From Delphinus delphis (Eukaryota > Chordata > Mammalia > Artiodactyla > Delphinidae), in assembly GCF_949987515.2 (NCBI RefSeq), contig NC_082689.1, forward strand, positions 64,003,246 to 64,067,245: a stretch of DNA of 64,000 nucleotides, in the 5' to 3' direction. Of the stretch, positions 34,290-45,002 are shown in pieces (the first letter of the stretch is position 1; each line of letters begins with the position of its first letter). The notes beneath the pieces were generated by a model that made no database searches, had not been told where the DNA came from, and saw only the letters and a program-made list of their open reading frames with translations. Made by a program: the position numbers and the translations under genes.

Positions 34290-34665
34290 ACTCAAACTTT
34301 ATGCTTTCTGGATTCCTTTAAACTCTTAAAAATTGAGGACCTCAAAGAGCTTTAATTTATCTATTGATATTCATGATGCTTGATATGAAGTGAGAACATT
34401 TAAATATTTATTTTAAAGCAACCATGAATCCATTACATGTTAATATAAACAAAATTTTTAGTGGAAGATAACACATAAAACAATTCAGTGAAAAGTGTGA
34501 CATTGTTTTACATTTTTGTAAATCTCTTTAAAGTTTAACAATAGAAGACAGCTAGACTCTCAGTTCTGCATTTAGTTTGTTGTGGCATCACGTATCATGT
34601 AACCTGTGGAATATTTCACAGCATACCCATGAGAAAATGAAAATGACAGAAATGCCTTAATATTT
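34290..34665. repeat. Unclassified old interspersed repeat (tentative)
   Basis: The stretch with ATACTCAAACTTTATGC, TTTAAACTCTTAAAAATTGAGGACC and CAAAGAGCTTTAATTTATC reads like a known interspersed repeat whose name I cannot fix; a hAT-type DNA transposon is one guess. The 34036-34289 part next to it is unassigned. Confidence 0.35.
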
Positions 34666-34845
34666 TTATAAAAATAAGTTCTTTTGAAAATAAGATCACT
34701 GATAAAAGAAATCGAAGATGATGCAATCAGATGGAAAGATACCACATTCACAGACTGGAAGAATATTGTTAAATTGACCAGACTACCCAAGGCAACCTAC
34801 AGATTCAATGCAATCCCTATCAAAATACCAATGGCGGCAGAGCTT

Positions 34846-34854
34846 CAAGATGGC
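34846..34854 (+). promoter_or_regulatory. YY1-like motif at the L1 5' end
   Basis: CAAGATGGC lies 10 nt inside the 5' end defined by the target-site duplication. The same core is found close to the 5' ends of the L1s at 19464 and 42262. Its promoter role is inferred from human L1. Confidence 0.5.
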
Positions 34855-36381
34855 AGAAGAGTAAGACGTGGAGATCACCTTCTTCCCCACAAATATATCA
34901 GAAATACATATACATGTGGAACAACTCCTACAGAACACCTACTGAACGCTGGCAGAAGACCTCAGACCTCCCAAAAGGCAAGAAACGTCCCCACGTACCT
35001 GGGTAGGGCAAAAGAAAAAAGAAAAAACAGAGACAAAAGGATAGGGACGGGGCCTGCACCAGTGGGAGGGAGCCGTGAAGGAGGAAAAGTTTCCACACAC
35101 TAGGAAGCCCCTTCATGGGTGGAGACTGCGGGTGGCAGAAGCTTCGGAGCCTTGGAGGAGAGCACAGCAATAGGGGTGCGGAGGGCAAAGCGGAGAGATT
35201 CCCGCACAGAGGATTGGTGCCTATCAGCACTCACCAGCCTGAGAGGGGGCTGGGAGCTGAGGCTCGGGCTTCGGTAGGATCTGAAGCACCTGCTCCTTTA
35301 ACCCCGTCCTGTCTGAGCAAAGAACAGACATCCTCAGGTGACCTACACACAGAGGCGGGGCCAAATCCAAAGCTGAAACCTGGGAGCTGTGCGAACAAAG
35401 AGAAAGGGAAATCTCTCCCAGCAGCTTCAGGAGCAGTGGATTAAATCTCCACCATCAACTTGATGTACCCGGCATCTGTGGAATACCTGAATAGACAACA
35501 AATCATCCCAAATTGAGGAGGTGGACTTTGGGAGCAACGATATAAATATATTTTTTCCTTTTTCTCTTTTTGCGAGTGTGTATGTGTATGCTTCTCTGTG
35601 TGATTTTGTCTATATAGCTTTGCTTTTACCATTTGTCCTAGGGTTCTGTCGGTCCATTTTTTTTTTTTTAAGTATAGTTTTTAGCACTTGTTATCATTGC
35701 TGGATTTGTTTTTTGGTTTGGTTGCTCTCTTCTTTCTTTCTTTTTTATTACTTAAAAAATATTTTTAATAATTATTTTTTATTTTAATAACTTTATTTTT
35801 ATTTTATTTTATCTTCTTCCTTCCTTCTTTCTTTTTATTCTCCCTTTCATTCTGAGCTGTATGGATGACAGGCTCTTCATGCTCCAGCCACACATCAAGG
35901 CTGTGCCTCTGAGGTGGGAGAGCCAACTTCAGGACACTGGTCCACAAGAGACCTCCCAGCTCCACATAATATCAAACGGCAAAAATCTCCCAGAGATCTC
36001 CATCTCAACGCCAAGACCCAGCTCCACTCAACGACCAGCAAGCTACAGTGGTGGAGGCCCTATGCCAAACAACTAGCAAGACAGGAACACAACCCCACCC
36101 ATTAGCAGAGAGGCTGCCTAAAACCGTTATAAGGCCGCAGACACCCCAAAACACACCACCAGACGTGGACCTGCCCACCAGAAAGACAAGATCCAGCCTC
36201 ATCCACCAGAACACAGGCACCTGTCCCCTCCACCAGGAAGCCTACACAACCCACTGAACCAACCTTAGCCACTGGGGACAGACACCAAAAACAACGGGAA
36301 CTACAAACCTGCAGCCTGTGAAATGGAGACCCCAAACACAGTAAGTTAAGCAAAATGTGAAGACAGAGAAACAAACAGAAG

Positions 36382-37246
36382 ATGAAGAAGCAAGGCAAAA
36401 ACGCACCAGACCTTACAAATGAAGAGGATATAGGCGGTCTACCTGAAAAAGAACTCAGAGTAATGACAGTAAAGATGATCCCAAATCTTGGAAATAGAAT
36501 GGACAAAATACAAGAAACGTTTAACAAGAACCCAGAACTAAAGAGCAAACAAACAGAGATGGAACAACAGAGTAAATGAAATTAAAAATTCTCTAGAAGG
36601 GATCAATAGCAGAACAACTGAGGCAGAAGAACGGATAAGTGACCTGGAAGATAAAAGAGCAGAAACAACTACTGCAGAGCAGAATAAAGAAAAAAGAATG
36701 AAAAGAATTAAGGACAGTCTCAGGGACCTCTGGGACAACATTAAATGCACCAACATTCAAATTACAGGGGTCCCAGAAGAAGAAGAGAGAAAGAAAGGGA
36801 CTGAGAAAATATTTGAAGAGATTATAGTTGAAAACTTCCCTAATAAGGGAAAGGAAATAGTCAATCCCATCCAGGAAGCACAGAGAGTACCATACAGGAT
36901 AAATCCAAAGAGAAACACGCCAAGACACGTATTAATCAAACTATCAAAAATTAAATACAAAGAAAAAATATTAAAAGCAGCAAGGGAAAAACAACAAATA
37001 ACACACAAGAGAATCCCCATAAGGTTAACACCTGATCTTTCAGCAGAAACTCTGCAAGCCAGAAGGGAGTGGCAGGACATATTTAAAGTGATGAAGCAGA
37101 AAAAGCTAAAACCAAGATTACTCTACCCAGCAAGGATCTCATTCAGATTTGACAGAGAAATTAAAACCTTTACAGACAAACAAAAGCTAAGAGAATTCAG
37201 CACCATTACACCAGCTTTACAACAAATGCTAAAGGAACTTCTCTAG
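36382..37246 (+). pseudogene. L1 ORF1 with one frameshift
   Basis: ORF1 starts MKKQGKNAPDLTNEED and is open to 36579 in one frame; the rest is open in another frame at 36698-37246. The N-terminal piece is helical and charged, as expected for the coiled coil. The C-terminal piece carries LRDLWDNIKCTNIQITGVPE (RRM start), EKIFEEIIVENFPN, and the C-terminal domain with AETLQARREWQDIFKVMK and LLYPARISFRF. The shift lies between about 36555 and 36600, near GATGGAACAACAGAGTAAAT. With the shift the protein would lose its RNA-binding half. It sits 57 bp before ORF2. Confidence 0.9.
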
Positions 37247-37303
37247 GCAAGAAACACAAGAGAGGGAAAAGACCTACAATAATAAACCCCCAAAATTAAG
37301 AAA

Positions 37304-40300
37304 ATGGTAATAGGAACATACATATTGATAATTACCTTAAATGAAAATGGATTAAATGCTCCCACCAAAAGACACAGACTGGCTGAATGGATACAAAAAC
37401 AAAACCCGTATATATGCTGTCTACAAGAGATCCACCTCAGACCTAGAGACACATACAAACTGAAAGTGAGGGGATGGAAAAAGATATTCCATGCAAATGG
37501 AAATCAAAAGAAAGCTGGAGTAGCAATTCTCATATTAGACAAAATACACTTTAAAACAAAGACTATTACAAGAGACAAAGAAGGACACTACATAATGATC
37601 AAGGGATCAATCCAAGAAGAAGATATAACAAATGTAAATATTTATGCACCCAACATAGGAGCACCTCAATACATAAGGCAAATACTAACAGCCATAAAAA
37701 GGGACATCGGCAGTAACACAATCATAGTAGGGGACTTTAACACCCCACTTTCACCAATGAACAGATCATCCAAAATGAAAATAAATAAGCAAACACAAGC
37801 TTTAAATGATACATTAAACAAGATGGACTTAATTGATATTTATAGGACATTCCATCCAAAAACAACAGAATACACATTCTTCTCAAGTGCTCATGGAACA
37901 TTCTCCAGGATACATCATATCTTGGGTCACATATCAAGCCTTTGTCATTTAAGAAAATGAAGAAAATGAAGGAAACGATAGCAAATATCAATAAAACTAA
38001 CAGCTGGTTCTTTCAAAAGATAAACAAAACTGATAAACCATTAGCCAGACTCATCAAGAAAAAAAGGAAGGGCTTACCTGGTGGCACAGTGGTTGAGAGT
38101 CCGCCTGCCGATGCAGGGGACACGGGTTCGTGCCCCGGTCCGGGAAGATCCCACATGCTGCAGAGTGGCTAGGCCCATGAGCCACAACAGTGAGCAGTGA
38201 GAGGCCCGTGTACTGCCCAAAACAAAACAAAACAAAACAAAACATGAAAAAAAGGTAAAACACTCAAATCAATAGAATTAGAAATGAAAAAGGAGAAGTA
38301 ACAACTGGCATTGCAGAAATACAAAGGAACATGAGAGATTACTACAAGCAACTATAAGCCAACAAAATGGACAAACTGGAAGAAACGGACAAATTCTTAG
38401 AAATGCACAACCTGCCAAGGCTGAACAGGGAAGAAACAGAAAATATGAACAGACCAATCACAAGCACTGAAATTGAAACTGTGGTTAAAAATCTTCCAAC
38501 AAACAAAAGCGCAGGACCAGATGGCTTCACAGGCGAATTCTATCAAACATTTAGAGAAGAGCTAACACCTATCCTTCCCAAACTCTTCCAAAATATAGCA
38601 GAAGGTGGAACACTCTCAAAATCATTCTACGAGGCCACCATCACCCTAATACCAAAACCAGACAAAGATGTCACAAAGAAAGAAAACTATAGGCCAATAT
38701 CACTGATGAACATAGTTGCAAAAATCCTCAAGAAAATACTAGCAAACAGAATACAACAGCACATTAAAAAGATCATACACCATGATCAAGTGGGGTTTAT
38801 CCCAGGAATGCAAAGGTTCTTCAATATATGCAAATCAATCAATGTGATACACCATATTAACAAATTGAAGAAGAAAAACCATATGATCATTTCAACAGAT
38901 GCAGAGAAAGCTTCTCACAAAACTCAACACCCATTTATGATAAAAACCCTCCAGAAAGTAGGCATAGAGAGAAGTTTCCTCAACATAATAAAGGCCATAT
39001 ATGACAAACCCACAGCCAACATTGTCCTCAATGGTGAAAAACAGAAACCATTTCCACTAAGATCAGGAACAAGACAAGGTTGCCCACTCTCACCACTATT
39101 ATTCAACATAGTTTTTGAAGTTTTAGCCACAGCAATCAGAGAAGAAAAAGAAATAAAAGGAATCCAAATTGGAAAAGAAGAAGTAAAGGTGTCACTCTTT
39201 GCAGTTGACATGATACTATACACAGAGAATCCTAAAGCTGCTACCAGAAAACTACTAGAGCTAATCAATGAATTTGGTAAAGTAACAGAATACAAAATTA
39301 ATGCACAGAAATCTCTGGCATTCCTATACACTAATGAGGAAAAATCTGAAAGTGAAATTAAGAAAACACTCCCATTTACCATTGCAACAAAAAGAATAAA
39401 ATATCTAGGAATAAACCTACCTAATGAGACAAAAGACCTGTATGCAGAAAATTGTAAGACACTGATGAAAGAAATTAAAGATGATACAAACAGATGGAGA
39501 GATATACCATGTTCTTGGATTGGAAGAATCAACATTGTGAAAACGACTCTACTACACAAAGCAATCTACAGATTCAATGCAATCCCTATCAAACTACCAC
39601 TGGCATTTTTCACAGAACTAGAACAAAGAATTTCACAATTTGTATGGAAATACAAAAGACTCCAGATAGCAAAAGCAGTCTTGAGAAGGAAACATGGAGC
39701 TGGAGGAATCAGGCTCCCTGACTTCAGACTATACTACAAAGCTACAGTTATCAAGACAGTATGGTACTGGCACAAAAACAGAAATATAGATCAATGGAAC
39801 AGGACAGAAACCCCAGAGATAAACCCACACACATATGGTCACTTTATCTTTGACAAAGGAGGCAAGAATATACAGTGGAGAAAAGACAGCCTCTTCAATA
39901 AGTGGTTCTGGGAAAACTGGACAGCTAAATGTAAAAGAATGAAATTAGAACACTCCCTAACAGCATACACAAAAATAAACTCAAAATGGATTAAAGACCT
40001 AAATGTAAGGCCAGACACTATCAAACTCTTAGAGGAAAACATAGGCAGAACATATGACATAAATCACAGTAAGATCCCTTTGGACCCACCTCCTAGAGAA
40101 ATGGAAATAAAAACAAGAATAAACAAATGGGACCTAATGAAACTTAAAAGCTTTTGCACAGCAAACCATAAACAAGTTGAGAAGACAACCCTCAGAACGG
40201 GAGAAAATATTTGCAAATGAAGCAACTGACAAAGGATTCATCTCCAAAATTCAAAAGCAGCTCATGCAGCTCAATATCAAAAAAGAAACAACCCAATCCA

Positions 40301-40850
40301 AAAATGGGCAGAAGGCCTAAAGAGACATTTCTCCAAAGAAGATATACAGATTGCCAACAAACACATGAAAGAATGCTCAACATCATTAATCATTAGAGAA
40401 ATGCAAATCAAAACTACAATGAGTTACCATCTCCCACTGGTCAGAATGGCCATCATAAAAAATGTACAAACAATAATTGCTGGAGAGGGTGTGGAGAAAA
40501 GGCAACCCTATTGCACTGTTGGTGGGAATGTAAATTGATACAGCCACTATGGAGAATTGTATGGAGGTTCCTTAAAAAACTAAAAATAGAACTACCATAC
40601 GACCCAGCAATCCCATTACTGGGTTATATACCCTGAGAAAACCATAATTCAAAGAGTCATGTGCCAAAATGTTCATTGCAGCTCTATTTACAATAGCCAG
40701 GACATGGAAGCAACCTAAATGTCCATCAACAGATGAATGGATATAGAAGATGTGTCACATATATACAATAGAATATTACTCAGCCATAAAAAGAAACGAA
40801 CCTGAGTTATTTGTAGTGAGGTGGATGGACCTAGAGTCTGTCTTACAGAG
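37304..40850 (+). pseudogene. L1 ORF2 with long open frame but dead active sites
   Basis: The first open piece (37304-37960, 218 codons) holds the endonuclease: LQEIHLRPRD (catalytic Glu), [14 protein letters not shown] and GDFNTPLSPM. RIHHILG stands where RIDHILG is normal, and the final SDH motif is lost to a deletion near 37955. The second open piece (38367-40220, 617 codons) is the reverse transcriptase plus C-terminal part: [37 protein letters not shown] and [15 protein letters not shown]. At 39198-39209 the catalytic motif reads FAVD, not FADD, so the first catalytic Asp is Val. A SINE at 38068-38245 splits the two parts. The frame then breaks at 40220, and the remaining C-terminus runs on to about 40850 in other frames. 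Confidence 0.92.
38068..38245 (+). mobile_element. CHR SINE, short form, inside L1 ORF2
   Basis: GGCTTACCTGGTGGCACAGT starts the body, GGGTTCGTGCCCCGG is the B box, and the tail is (AAAAC)n (38218-38242) rather than pure poly(A). GAAAAAAAGG at 38058-38067 and 38246-38255 is the target-site duplication. A piece of the body is missing after GGCCCATGAGCC. Confidence 0.9.
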
Positions 40851-42274
40851 TGAAGTAAGTCAGAAAGAGAAAGACAAATACTGTATGCTGACACATATAT
40901 ATGGAATGTAAAAAAAAAAAAAAATGGTCATGAAGAACCTAGTGGCAAGACGGCAGTAAAGATGCAAACCTACTAGAGAATGGACTTGAGGGTACAGGGA
41001 GGGGGAAGGGTAAGCTGGGACAAAGTGAGAGAGTGGCATGGACATATATACACTACCAAATGTAAAACAGATAGCTAGTGGGAAGCAGCCGCATAGCACA
41101 GGGAGATCAGCTCAGTGCTCTGTGACCAGCTAGAGGGGTGGGATAGGGAGGGTTGGAGGGAGGGAGACGCAAGAGGGAAGAGATATGGGGATATATGTAT
41201 ATGTATAACTGATTCACTTTGTTATAAAGCAGAAACTAACACACCATTGTAAAGCAATTATACTCAATAAAGATGTTTAAAAAAAATACCAATGGCATTT
41301 TTCATAGATCTAGAACAAATAATTCTAAAATTTGTACGGAAGCAAAAAAGACTCCTAATAGCCAAAGAAATCTTGAGAAAGAAGAACAGAGTGGAGGAAT
41401 CATTCTCCTTGGCTTCAGACCATATTACAAACCTACAAAAATTAAAATAGTATGCTACTGGCACAAAACCACATGGATCAATGGAACAGAATAAAGAGTC
41501 CAGAAATAAACCCACACACCTATAGTTAATTGATCTTAGACAAAGGAGGCAAGAATACATAATGGGGAAAAGACAGTCTCTTCAATAAGTAGTCTTGGTA
41601 AAAGAGGACAGCTACATGTAAAAGAAAGAAATTAGAACATTTTCTCACACCATATACAAAAATATACTCAAGAGGGATTGAAGACCTAAATGTAAGACCA
41701 GACACCATAAAACTCCTAGAAGAGAACATAGGCAAAACACTCTGACATAAATTGTAGCCAGTATTTTTTCAATCTGTCTCCTAAGGCAAAAGAAATAAAA
41801 GCAAAAATGAACAAATGGAACCTAATTAAACTTGAAAGCTTTTGCACAGCAAAGGAAATCAGCAAAAATACAACCTACTGAATGGGAGAAAATATTTTCA
41901 AATGATATGATCAATAAGGGGTTAACATCCAAAATATATAGTCATACAACTCCCTATCAAAAAAACAACCCAGTAAAAAAATGTGTAAAATAGACATTTT
42001 TCCAAGGAAGACATACAGATGGCCAATAAGCACATTGAAAGATATTCAGCATCACTAATCAGAGAAACGTGAATCAAAACCACAATGAGATCATCTCACA
42101 CTTGTCAGAATGGCCATCATCAAAAAGACCACAAATAACAAGTGTTGGTGAGGATGTGGAGAAAAGGGAACCCTAGTACAGTGTTTGTGGGAATGCAAAT
42201 TTGTGAAGCCACTATGGAAGACAGTATGATGGTTCCTCATAAAAACAAAAATAGAAACTACCAGGAAGATCAAT

Positions 42275-42283
42275 CAAGATGGC
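42275..42283 (+). promoter_or_regulatory. YY1-like motif at the L1 5' end
   Basis: CAAGATGGC lies about 13 nt from the inferred 5' end of this L1, in the same place as in the other two full 5' ends in the window. The role is inferred. Confidence 0.45.
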
Positions 42284-43299
42284 AAAGGAGGAAGATGTGG
42301 AACTCACCTCTCCGCCCGAGCACATCAAAAATACATCTGTGTGTGGAAAAATTCTCACTGAAAACTAACTAGAAACTGGTCGAGAGACCAAGGCTGTAAG
42401 AGCCACACAATCAGGTACAAAGGGAAGAGAAATGATCAGGTCAGAATCTGTGCCCCTGGAAGGGGACTCAGAGCAAAAGTGAGATTACACAGGAGGAGAT
42501 CCGCCATGGGGAGTGCGTGGTTTGAACCACATATTGGGCACCCCAGTCGGGGTGAAGCTGTTCTGCCTGGCCCAAAACCTTGAGGGTGGTAGAAGGTAAT
42601 AATACTGAGTGATGTCTGCTCTGGCTCCAAAGGGCCAGAGTGAAGCCACAGGCCCACCCCAGGGAAGAGGCATGAGCCCAGATCCCCTGGGCCTATGTGC
42701 TGCTGGGGTGGATCTTGTTTCTGGCCCACAGGGATGCCCTGCTGGGCCTGTAGCCAGACCAATGCCTCGACTGGCCTGAGCAAGGTGACTGGGCGGGACT
42801 GGCTGCAGGCCTGGAGAGGGGCGGAGGGAGGTGAGGCTGGGGTACCACTGCTCCTGCAGCCACGCAGGCTCTGCAGCTACCACTCCAGCTGGTAGACGTC
42901 CTCCGTGGCCTGGTTGAGTCAGTCAAACTGCCAAGTAGGGCCTCAAACATGGCTTGGAGGCAGGAGGGCTCAGGCTCAGGCTCCTCTCAGGGTCCCGGCT
43001 GGCCCAGGCTCATGCTCAGCCCGTCCAGCTGGCTGGAGTTGGTGGAGGTTGAGAGAGGCCCTCTACTGGGTGGGAAGATGAGCCCACCTTGACTGGTTGG
43101 AGAGCTGGTGAAACTAACAGGAGGGCTGTGGGAAACCCAAACTCCACTCAAGAGGAATATATGCATGTTTGCTTACTCCTGAGGCAGGGCAGAGAGGCCA
43201 GATTGCAAACTGCTGGAGTGGTTGCCCAATTCCCTGCGACCGGCCCTGTGTGTGTGCCCCAGCCTGAGCCCAGTGAACTCTTTAGCCCAACTTATTAAG

Positions 43300-43690
43300 T
43301 CACAGCTCCACACTGGAGCAAGAGCCATCACAACAAAGGAAAGAGCTAGGCCATAAGAGGCAGAGGCCACTCAGACCCAAAGCAGCATCTGAGTAGGGTG
43401 GTGGCCGCCATCACTGGCGCTCTCACAGGTAGTGTATCAGAAGCATTCCTGATCTCTGATGGCAGGTGGACCACCACAGGCCGTGCATCAACACATGCTG
43501 AGTTCACATGGGCCCTGCCTGCCCTGCAGTGCAGCTCCACACCAGGGTGGGGGTGGCAGATGCTGAGGGGAGAGAGCAGATGTGAGGGACGAAAGAGACT
43601 CAGACCCAAGCGTCGTCTGAGCAGGGCTGAGGAAGCTATTATTGGTGCTTGTTCAGGCAGCACACCAAAAGCAGCCTGGACCACTGTCTG
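43300..43690 (+). repeat. Imperfect tandem repeat, about 229 bp, in the L1 5'UTR
   Basis: CAGACCCAAAGCAGCATCTGAG at about 43372 recurs as CAGACCCAAGCGTCGTCTGAG at 43601, and ACAGCTCCACACTGGAG at about 43303 recurs as GCAGCTCCACACCAGGG at about 43531. Flanking words also align (GTATCAGAAGC with CACCAAAAGC). Two diverged units are visible. This recalls monomer-style 5'UTRs of other L1 lineages, but two units alone are weak evidence for a promoter array. Confidence 0.55.
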
Positions 43691-44173
43691 TGGACAGACC
43701 ACCACACCCCACACCCTGTCACAAACTGAGAGCCCTCACAGGGCCCTCTTGCTCTAGCACTGCTCCTGTCAGGGCCAAGGGTGCTGGTGCTGGCATGGAA
43801 GACAGCTCACATTTAAAAGGGGCAGAGCCAGCTTGGATATGACCCTCAGGGTTTCTGCTCCAATAATTTGGGATCAGGGCCTGGACCTGCCTCTGACAGG
43901 TGATGGACCCTGAGCAGAGGGGAATCCCTGCCTCACACCTGGATCTGGCCCTAGTGCCCCTCCATCTCCAGCCCCACCTCCTACCAAGGTTATAGCTGCC
44001 AGCACACCCTGAGGTAAGATGTGACTAGTGTTCATGTCAAATCCAGCTCTCCTACCAAAGCCACTTGGCACAGTCAGATTGTATAGGGCTACTTCCACAT
44101 AAGGATACCACTTCAAGACTGCAATATTTAACTGTTTTACCTAAATTCATAGAGACAGAGAAAGTTAAACAAA

Positions 44174-45002
44174 ATGAGAAAACAGAGAAACCAGTCTCCA
44201 TTGAAAGAACAAGAGAAAATTCCAGAAAACATAATGAAACAGAAACCATTTACCAGATAAAGAGTTCAAAGCATTAGTAATAAGGATGCTAACTGAATTA
44301 GATGAATACAGTGAGAATTTTAACAAGGAACTAGGAAATATTAAAAAGAACCCATCAGAACTGAAGAACACAATAACTGAAATGAAAAACACACTAGAAG
44401 GAATTGATAGCAGACCAAGGGATAAGGAAGAATGCATAAGTGACCTAGAAGATAGAATGGAAATCATCCAATCAGAGCAGCAAAAAGGAAAAAAAAAAAT
44501 AGTTTAAGAGATCTCTGGGATAACATCAAGCATCCCAACATTCCCATTATAGGGGTCCCAGAAGGAGAAGAGAGAAAGGGGTTGACAAGGTATTTGAGAT
44601 TATGGCTAAAATCTTCACAAACCTGAAAAAGTATATCCAAGTACAGGAAGCACAGGGGGTCCCAAACAAGATGAACCCAAACAGACCCACATCAAAACAT
44701 ATCATAATTAAAACAGCAATAGTTAGAGAATTCTAAAAGTAGCAAGAGAAAAACCAAAGGCACGTGCAAGGGAACCTCCTAAGGCTATCAGCTGATTTCT
44801 CTGTAGAAGCTATGCATGCCAGAAGGGAGTGGTATGATATATTCAAAGTGCTGAAAGGGAAAAATCTGTAACCCAGGATACTCTACCCGGCAAGATCATC
44901 ATTTAGAATTGAAGGAGAGATAAAGAACTTCTCAGACAAACAAAACTAAGAATTCATCAATACTAAACCTACACTAAAAATATGTTAAATGGTCTTCTTT
45001 AA
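44174..45002 (+). pseudogene. L1 ORF1, broken
   Basis: A possible start ATG lies at 44174 and the end is CTTCTTTAA at 45002. Recognisable parts are the coiled coil (MLTELDEYSENFNKELGNIKK, open at 44286-44507), the RRM-like GGGGTCCCAGAAGGAGAAGA block (44552) and the C-terminal CCAGAAGGGAGTGGTATGAT block (44819). Several frame changes separate these parts, so no RNA chaperone is made. Confidence 0.75.

Larger units (their letters stand above)
34836..41282 (+). mobile_element. Full-length L1 (6.45 kb including one SINE)
   Basis: The perfect 14-bp target-site duplication AAAATACCAATGGC lies at 34822-34835 and 41283-41296. The insert has a 5'UTR of about 1.55 kb (34836-36381, with a T-rich stretch at 35540-35850), ORF1 36382-37246, ORF2 from 37304, and a 3'UTR ending CAATAAAGATGTTTAAAAAA. 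It looks the least decayed of the L1s here, with a 617-codon open frame in ORF2. Nevertheless ORF1 has a frameshift, and ORF2 has a deletion near 37955, a SINE at 38068, an altered endonuclease residue and an altered reverse-transcriptase active site. Confidence 0.95.
34684..42261 (+). mobile_element. L1 ORF2 fragment hosting a full-length L1
   Basis: The piece 34684-34835 is ORF2 (AAAGAAATCGAAGATGATGC, then GATTCAATGCAATCCCTATC). It continues at 41297-42261 (TTTTTCATAGATCTAGAACA, ... , AATGAGATCATCTCACACTTG, ... , AAATAGAAACTACCA) after the inserted full-length L1. It is 5'-truncated at about 34684. It stops abruptly at 42261, where the next L1 begins, and its own 3'UTR is not found anywhere downstream. 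Confidence 0.88.

Noticed and set aside
38367..40220. 617-codon ORF that could pass as a host gene
   Set aside because: It is L1 ORF2 reverse transcriptase by its [22 protein letters not shown] and [12 protein letters not shown] segments, lies between defined L1 ends and has a mutated active site.
43398..43757. Overlapping 119- and 122-codon ORFs on both strands
   Set aside because: They fall in an L1 5'UTR with tandem units. Open frames on both strands reflect GC-rich composition.
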